In this document: one piece after another, positions 5,185 to 9,014 of the stretch | Layout of the letters: each line of letters opens with the position of its first letter | Position numbering within the stretch: position 1 is the stretch's first letter | DNA from: Verrucomicrobiales bacterium | GTDB taxonomy: Bacteria > Verrucomicrobiota > Verrucomicrobiia > Verrucomicrobiales > V1-33 | Reading direction: 5' to 3' | NCBI GenBank assembly: GCA_028293305.1 | Contig: JAQGPD010000619.1 | Coordinates: forward strand, 1-9,014 | Length of the DNA stretch: 9,014 nucleotides | Position numbers and translations under genes: made by a program | Notes under the pieces: generated by a model | Told to the model about the DNA's origin: nothing | Databases searched by the model: none | Seen by the model: the letters and a program-made list of their open reading frames with translations, nothing else

Positions 5185-7356
5185 ATGAAACATCCCTTTC
5201 CCCTGCTGGCCGCCCTCCTGGTTTCCACCACCGCCGCCGCCCGCCCCGCCCACGCCGCGGAGGATTTGATCCTGGCTGATTTCGAGTCCGCCGGCTATCC
5301 GGAAGGCTGGACGGCCACGGGCACCGCCTTCGGCTCCGGCCCCGCCCAGGGCGCCCTTCCAGGCCAGATGGAGGTGCGCGGATTCATCGGCCGCGGACTG
5401 ATCAACACTTTCCATGGAGGCGACGACGCCAAAGGCACCCTGACTTCCGCGCCTTTTAAAATCGAGCGGCCCTATCTGAATTTTCTCATCGGCGGCGGCA
5501 AGGATGCGGTGCGTTCCGCGATGTTCCTGAAGGTGGATAACAAAACCGTCCGCTCCGCCACCGGCCCCAACGACCGCCCGGGCGGCAGCGAGGCCCTCGA
5601 ACCCGACTCCTGGGATGTCAGGGAATTCCTGGGCCGCACGGCCACCCTGGAAATAACAGATCAGGCCACCGGCGGCTGGGGCCATTTGAATGTGGACCAC
5701 CTTGTGCAAAGCGACCGCGCCGCCGCGCCCCCGATGCTGCAGGCCCGCCGCGATTTCAAACTGGCTCAAAAGTTCCTGCTGATCCCTATCAAAAACGGCA
5801 TCCCCACCCGGAAAGTCACCCTGCTCATCGACGGCAAAAAAGAAGTGGTCAACGACATCCAACTGGCCGACGCCGCGCCCGACTGGTGGGCGCTCATGGA
5901 CGTCTCCGCCTGGCAGGGAAAAACCGCCACGCTGGAGGTGGACCGCCTCCCCGCCGACTCCACCGCGCTGACCACCATCCGCCCCGCCGACGGGCCGGAG
6001 GGCGGCCCGCCGCTCTACCGGGAGCCCCTCCGCGGCCAGTTCCACTTTTCGCCACGCCGGGGCTGGAACAACGACCCTAACGGCATGGTTTTTTTCAATA
6101 ACGAATACCACCTTTTCTTCCAGCATAACCCCTACGGCTGGGACTGGGGGAACATGCACTGGGGCCACGCGGTCAGTCCGGACATGGTGCATTGGCAGGA
6201 GCTGGGCGACAAACTCGCCCCCGACGACTCGGGCCCCATGTTCAGCGGCAGCGCGGTGGTGGACTGGAAAAACACCAGCGGATTCGGCAAGGACGGCAAG
6301 CCCCCGCTCGTCCTCATTTACACCGCCGCCGGCAACCCCACTGTCCAAAGCATCGCCTACAGCACGGACGCCCGCACCTTCACCAAATACAGCGGAAATC
6401 CCGTCATCCCCGAGATCTCCAACGGCAACCGCGACCCCAAGGTGTTCTGGCACGAGCCTACCCAAAAATGGGTGATGGTGCTCTATGTGGAGATGCCCGG
6501 CAAACAACACTCCATCCACTTTTTCACCTCCCCCAACCTCCGGGAATGGAAGCTCGCCAGCATCACCAAGGGCGGCATCGATAACGATAAATACCTTTTT
6601 GAATGCCCTGACTTTTTCCCCCTCCCGGTGGATGGAAACGCCGCCGATCAACCGTGGGTGCTGCTCGCCGCGGACTCGCAATACGCCATCGGCACCTTCG
6701 ACGGCACGACGTTCCATCCGACTCACAGCAAACTTCCAGGCCACCGCGGCCGCGGGTTTTATGCCGCCCAGACTTTCAGCGATATCCCCGCCGCCGACGG
6801 CCGCCGCGTGCTCATCGGCTGGTTCCAAACCCCCACCTCCGGCATGCCCTTCAACCAGTCCATGAGCGTCCCCCTGGAGCTGGGCCTGACCAAAACCCCG
6901 GACGGTCCGCGGCTCACTTTCAATCCGGCCCGCGAGTTGTCAGGACTGCGCGCCAAATCCAATCCTCTCAAAAACCTGACCGTCACCCCGGACGCGCCGA
7001 ATCCGCTGGCCTTTTCCGTCTCGGAACTGGTGGAACTCCGCGCGGTCCTCACCCCCGGCGATGCCGAGACAGTCACCTTCGACATCCGCGGCGCCACCCT
7101 CACTTATTCCCCGAAAAAACAGGAAATCTCCATCAATGACATCCACGCCCCGGCTCCGCTGCGCAATGGCCGGCTGGACCTCGCGATCCTCTGCGACCGC
7201 ACGGGATTGGAGATTTTCGCCGCCGGCGGCCTGACCTACATCCCCCTGCCCTTCCAGCCAAAACCCGACAATCTCAGCCTGGGACTGAAAGTGTCAGGAG
7301 CCCCCGTGCTGTTTGATTCGCTGGAGATCCACGAGCTGCGCTCCGCCTGGAAATAA
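5185..7356 (+). CDS. Secreted glycoside hydrolase family 32 (levanase / exo-fructanase type)
   Basis: A 723-residue GH32 enzyme that hydrolyses beta-fructosidic bonds in levan, inulin or sucrose. The ATG at 5185 opens a signal peptide (KHPFPLLAALLVSTTAAA, AHA just before cleavage near residue 24-25), which decides the start over the in-frame TTG at 5113. Residues about 27-176 form a beta-sandwich domain (LNFLIGGGKDAVRSAMFLKV, SWDVREFLG, GGWGHLNVDHLVQSD). About 186-266 is a second small domain like DUF4980. The five-bladed catalytic propeller runs about 286-575 with GWNNDPNG (nucleophile D297), MHWGHAVSPDMVHW, FSGS (353-356), GNRDPKVFW (D417, transition-state stabiliser) and LFECPDFF (acid/base E473). 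The C-terminal sandwich starts at ARELSGLRAK (about 583). All three catalytic residues are intact. Family knowledge favours an exo-acting levanase or fructan beta-fructosidase; specificity cannot be read from sequence. No sugar transporter or fructokinase is adjacent. The start lacks a Shine-Dalgarno. Confidence 0.93.
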   Translation: MKHPFPLLAALLVSTTAAARPAHAAEDLILADFESAGYPEGWTATGTAFGSGPAQGALPGQMEVRGFIGRGLINTFHGGDDAKGTLTSAPFKIERPYLNFLIGGGKDAVRSAMFLKVDNKTVRSATGPNDRPGGSEALEPDSWDVREFLGRTATLEITDQATGGWGHLNVDHLVQSDRAAAPPMLQARRDFKLAQKFLLIPIKNGIPTRKVTLLIDGKKEVVNDIQLADAAPDWWALMDVSAWQGKTATLEVDRLPADSTALTTIRPADGPEGGPPLYREPLRGQFHFSPRRGWNNDPNGMVFFNNEYHLFFQHNPYGWDWGNMHWGHAVSPDMVHWQELGDKLAPDDSGPMFSGSAVVDWKNTSGFGKDGKPPLVLIYTAAGNPTVQSIAYSTDARTFTKYSGNPVIPEISNGNRDPKVFWHEPTQKWVMVLYVEMPGKQHSIHFFTSPNLREWKLASITKGGIDNDKYLFECPDFFPLPVDGNAADQPWVLLAADSQYAIGTFDGTTFHPTHSKLPGHRGRGFYAAQTFSDIPAADGRRVLIGWFQTPTSGMPFNQSMSVPLELGLTKTPDGPRLTFNPARELSGLRAKSNPLKNLTVTPDAPNPLAFSVSELVELRAVLTPGDAETVTFDIRGATLTYSPKKQEISINDIHAPAPLRNGRLDLAILCDRTGLEIFAAGGLTYIPLPFQPKPDNLSLGLKVSGAPVLFDSLEIHELRSAWK
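5646..5658 (+). repeat. 13-bp repeat CCTGGAAATAACA, copy 1
   Basis: This copy is inside GH32, read as CTG GAA ATA ACA (Leu-Glu-Ile-Thr), using the Ile codon ATA, unusual in so GC-rich a gene. It is identical to 7346-7358, where it is read in a different frame and includes the stop codon. Confidence 0.7.
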
Positions 7357-7358
7357 CA
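7346..7358 (+). repeat. 13-bp repeat CCTGGAAATAACA, copy 2, spanning the GH32 stop
   Basis: Here the same 13 bases are read as GCC TGG AAA TAA, so the word provides the last two residues and the stop codon of GH32. A perfect repeat in two different frames cannot be explained by shared protein sequence. Confidence 0.7.
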
Positions 7359-7572
7359 AGTTCCCCGGCACCGCGCCGGCACTGTTTCCAGCCGCCCTTT
7401 CACGCCCCGCAGGCCACCGGTCCGGCGGTCCCGACGTGCCTTTACCGCAAGCCCACACTTGGGCTTTCGCGCCCCCGCCTTCCGTGCCATCCGTGAGCGG
7501 CTTCCCCCCGCGCCGCATCCCCACCCTTCATCCCGCTCCGCCCGGAATCCAACCCTGCCCTATCAAAATCCC
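7357..7572. other. 216-bp spacer after GH32, C-rich and G-poor
   Basis: No credible gene is seen here. The last 100 bases (about 7471-7572) are strongly C-rich and G-poor on the plus strand, a composition that suits Rho loading on the GH32 transcript. One perfect 7-bp hairpin lies at 7449-7466. A short direct repeat TCCGTG occurs at 7481 and 7490 with a 9-bp period. The end of the spacer, CCTATCAAAATCCC, directly precedes the next ATG and has no ribosome binding site or recognisable promoter. Confidence 0.4.
7449..7467 (+). terminator. Candidate hairpin terminator downstream of GH32
   Basis: AAGCCCA (7449-7455), loop CACT, TGGGCTT (7460-7466) forms a perfect 7-bp stem with a 4-nt loop, followed by one further T and then CGCG. 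The T-tract is too short for a strong intrinsic terminator, so it may act with the C-rich downstream stretch or simply stabilise the 3' end. Confidence 0.35.
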
Positions 7573-9014
7573 ATGACCATTTCCCCCTCCGACTACGAAA
7601 AACTCGGCACCTTCTACCTCGGCCGGGAATATGATATCGAAACCAAGAAGACGGAGGAAAAACTCGTCCTTTACGACTCGAAGGATCTGGTCACCCACGG
7701 CGTGGTGCTGGGCATGACCGGCAGCGGAAAAACCGGCCTCTGCTTCGCGCTGCTGGAGGAGGCGGCCATGGACAATATCCCCGCCATCATCATCGACCCC
7801 AAGGGCGACCTATCCAATTTTCTCCTGACCTTCCCGGACTTGACCGGCGAGTCCTTCCGCCCCTGGATCAATGAGGAGGACGCCGCCAAAAAAAACCAGA
7901 CGCCCGACGAGTTCGCCGCCGCCCAGGCCGCGATGTGGGAGAAAGGACTCGGCGAATGGGGCCAGTCCGCCGCGCGCATCAAGACCCTGCGTGAAAATGT
8001 TGATATCAATATCTTCACCCCGGGCAGCAACGCCGGCATTCCGGTCAGCATCCTCGCCTCGTTAGGCGCGCCGGAATTTGAAATCATCGATGACAACGAA
8101 CTCTTCGCGGAACGCATCGAAACCACCGCCAGCTCGATCCTCGGCCTCATCGGCATCACCGCCGATCCTATCAACAGCCGCGACCACATTCTGTTGTCGA
8201 ATATTTTCAACCACACTTGGCGCGCGGGGGAAAATCTCGATCTCGAAAAAATCATCAATTATGTCCAGACCCCGCCATTCGGCAAAGTCGGGGCCTTGGA
8301 TCTGGAGGCGTTCTATCCGGAGAAAAAACGCGCGGAGCTCGCCATGGGCATCAACAATCTCCTGGCCTACCCCGGCTTCGGCACCTGGCTCACCGGCGAG
8401 GCCCTGGACATCAAACGCATGATGCACACGCCGGAGGGAAAACCCCGCGTGAGCATTTTCAGCATCGCCCATTTGAATGACAGCGAACGCATGTTTTTCG
8501 TCTCACTGCTGCTGAATCAGATGGTCGGCTGGATGCGCGCGCAAAGCGGCACCACCAGCCTCCGCGCGTTGCTCTACATGGATGAAATCTACGGCTACCT
8601 GCCGCCGACCGCGAATCCGCCCAGCAAAAAACCGTTGATGATTCTCCTGAAACAATCCCGCGCCTTTGGCCTCGGATTGCTGCTGGCAACGCAGAATCCG
8701 GTCGACCTGGATTACAAAGCCCTATCCAATATCGGCACGTGGTTCCTCGGCCGCCTGCAAACCGAGCGCGACAAAGCCCGCGTCCTCGACGGGCTCGAAG
8801 GCGCCGCCTCCAGCCAGGGCGGTAAATTCGACCGCTCCAGCATGGAAAAAATGCTCAGCGCCCTGGGGAACCGGATCTTTCTCATGAACAACGTCCACGA
8901 AGACGCGCCCTGCGTGCTTCAGGTCCGCTGGGTCATGAGTTATCTGCGCGGTCCGCTCACGCGCACGCAGATCAAAAAACTCATGGATCCAAAGCGATCC
9001 CTGGCCGCCGCCCC
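7573..9014 (+). CDS. HerA/FtsK-superfamily ATPase, 3' partial
   Basis: The frame is open from the ATG at 7573 to the right edge without a stop, giving 480 residues of what is probably a larger protein (relatives I recall are near 800 residues). Walker A is GMTGSGKT at 47-54, within GVVLGMTGSGKTGLCFALLEEA. IIIDPKGDLSN (74-84) is the HerA/DUF87-type strand after it. The Walker B strand is ALLYMDE (331-338, D337-E338). LLLATQNPVDLDYK supplies the sensor-like Q, and FLGRLQTERDKARVL follows. A charged helical insertion near 96-140 (WINEEDAAKKNQTPDEF) separates the early motifs. The family is widespread in bacteria but largely uncharacterised. By analogy with HerA and FtsK it may be a hexameric DNA translocase or helicase, but a role in DNA repair, conjugation or another process is not shown. 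No nuclease (such as NurA) is in view. The start choice is supported by the conserved GREYD motif about 17 residues in; there is no Shine-Dalgarno. Confidence 0.88.
   Translation, partial: MTISPSDYEKLGTFYLGREYDIETKKTEEKLVLYDSKDLVTHGVVLGMTGSGKTGLCFALLEEAAMDNIPAIIIDPKGDLSNFLLTFPDLTGESFRPWINEEDAAKKNQTPDEFAAAQAAMWEKGLGEWGQSAARIKTLRENVDINIFTPGSNAGIPVSILASLGAPEFEIIDDNELFAERIETTASSILGLIGITADPINSRDHILLSNIFNHTWRAGENLDLEKIINYVQTPPFGKVGALDLEAFYPEKKRAELAMGINNLLAYPGFGTWLTGEALDIKRMMHTPEGKPRVSIFSIAHLNDSERMFFVSLLLNQMVGWMRAQSGTTSLRALLYMDEIYGYLPPTANPPSKKPLMILLKQSRAFGLGLLLATQNPVDLDYKALSNIGTWFLGRLQTERDKARVLDGLEGAASSQGGKFDRSSMEKMLSALGNRIFLMNNVHEDAPCVLQVRWVMSYLRGPLTRTQIKKLMDPKRSLAAA

Noticed and set aside
5053..6828. 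591-codon open frame on the minus strand opposite GH32
   Set aside because: It has no recognisable motif and is G/V/A-rich, as expected from the complement of a GC-rich gene. The plus-strand GH32 with full catalytic motifs is clearly the real gene.
7236..7576. Small open frames on both strands in the GH32-ATPase spacer
   Set aside because: Proline/arginine-rich, no motif, overlapping the GH32 end or each other; consistent with chance in C-rich DNA.
7671..8258. 195-codon minus-strand frame opposite the ATPase
   Set aside because: Antisense to Walker A and other conserved segments; serine/arginine/methionine-rich without a domain.
1..9014. CRISPR array, tRNA, rRNA, transposase or phage genes
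   Set aside because: Looked for on both strands; no spaced repeats, cloverleaf or mobile-element protein motifs were seen.

Overview
The window is a GC-rich stretch of bacterial chromosome that most resembles the Verrucomicrobiota. This is an inference from protein style: a long secreted beta-helix protein ending in an FYRWS-type tail after a D.D.DG.P.G.EF segment, a levanase-type GH32 with two extra N-terminal beta-domains, a cytosolic GAF-PAS-HisKA_3 kinase, and none of the four visible starts preceded by a Shine-Dalgarno sequence. No rRNA, tRNA or marker gene is present to fix the genus.

Layout. (1) Positions 2-2698 (+): the 3' part of a large secreted protein, open at the left edge. It has a LamG-like domain, then a beta-helix/choice-of-anchor-Q region interrupted by a complete DUF4394 domain, then a C-terminal tail. 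(2) 2713-4443 (-): a NarL/DegS-type histidine kinase, convergent with gene 1 with 14 bp between the stops. (3) 4591-5046 (-): a PhnB-like VOC/glyoxalase-fold protein, upstream of the kinase on the same strand with a 147-bp gap. (4) 5047-5184: a divergent intergenic region. (5) 5185-7356 (+): a secreted GH32 fructan hydrolase with an intact catalytic triad. (6) 7357-7572: a C-rich, G-poor spacer with one short hairpin. (7) 7573-9014 (+): the N-terminal 480 residues of a HerA/FtsK-superfamily ATPase, cut by the right edge.

The genes do not form an obvious single pathway. GH32 would release fructose or small fructo-oligosaccharides outside the cytoplasm, but no transporter, fructokinase or regulator lies beside it. 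The kinase has no response regulator in view. The VOC protein and kinase could be co-transcribed, and a leaderless promoter is plausible for the VOC gene. I see no defence island, CRISPR array, transposase or prophage.

Two signals are not explained by the genes. One is the nested DUF4394 insertion. The other is a set of short words (AAATAACA, CCTGACA, CCTATCAA) that recur far above what base composition predicts. They are read in several codon frames and also occur outside genes, which points to a DNA-level rather than a protein-level cause.
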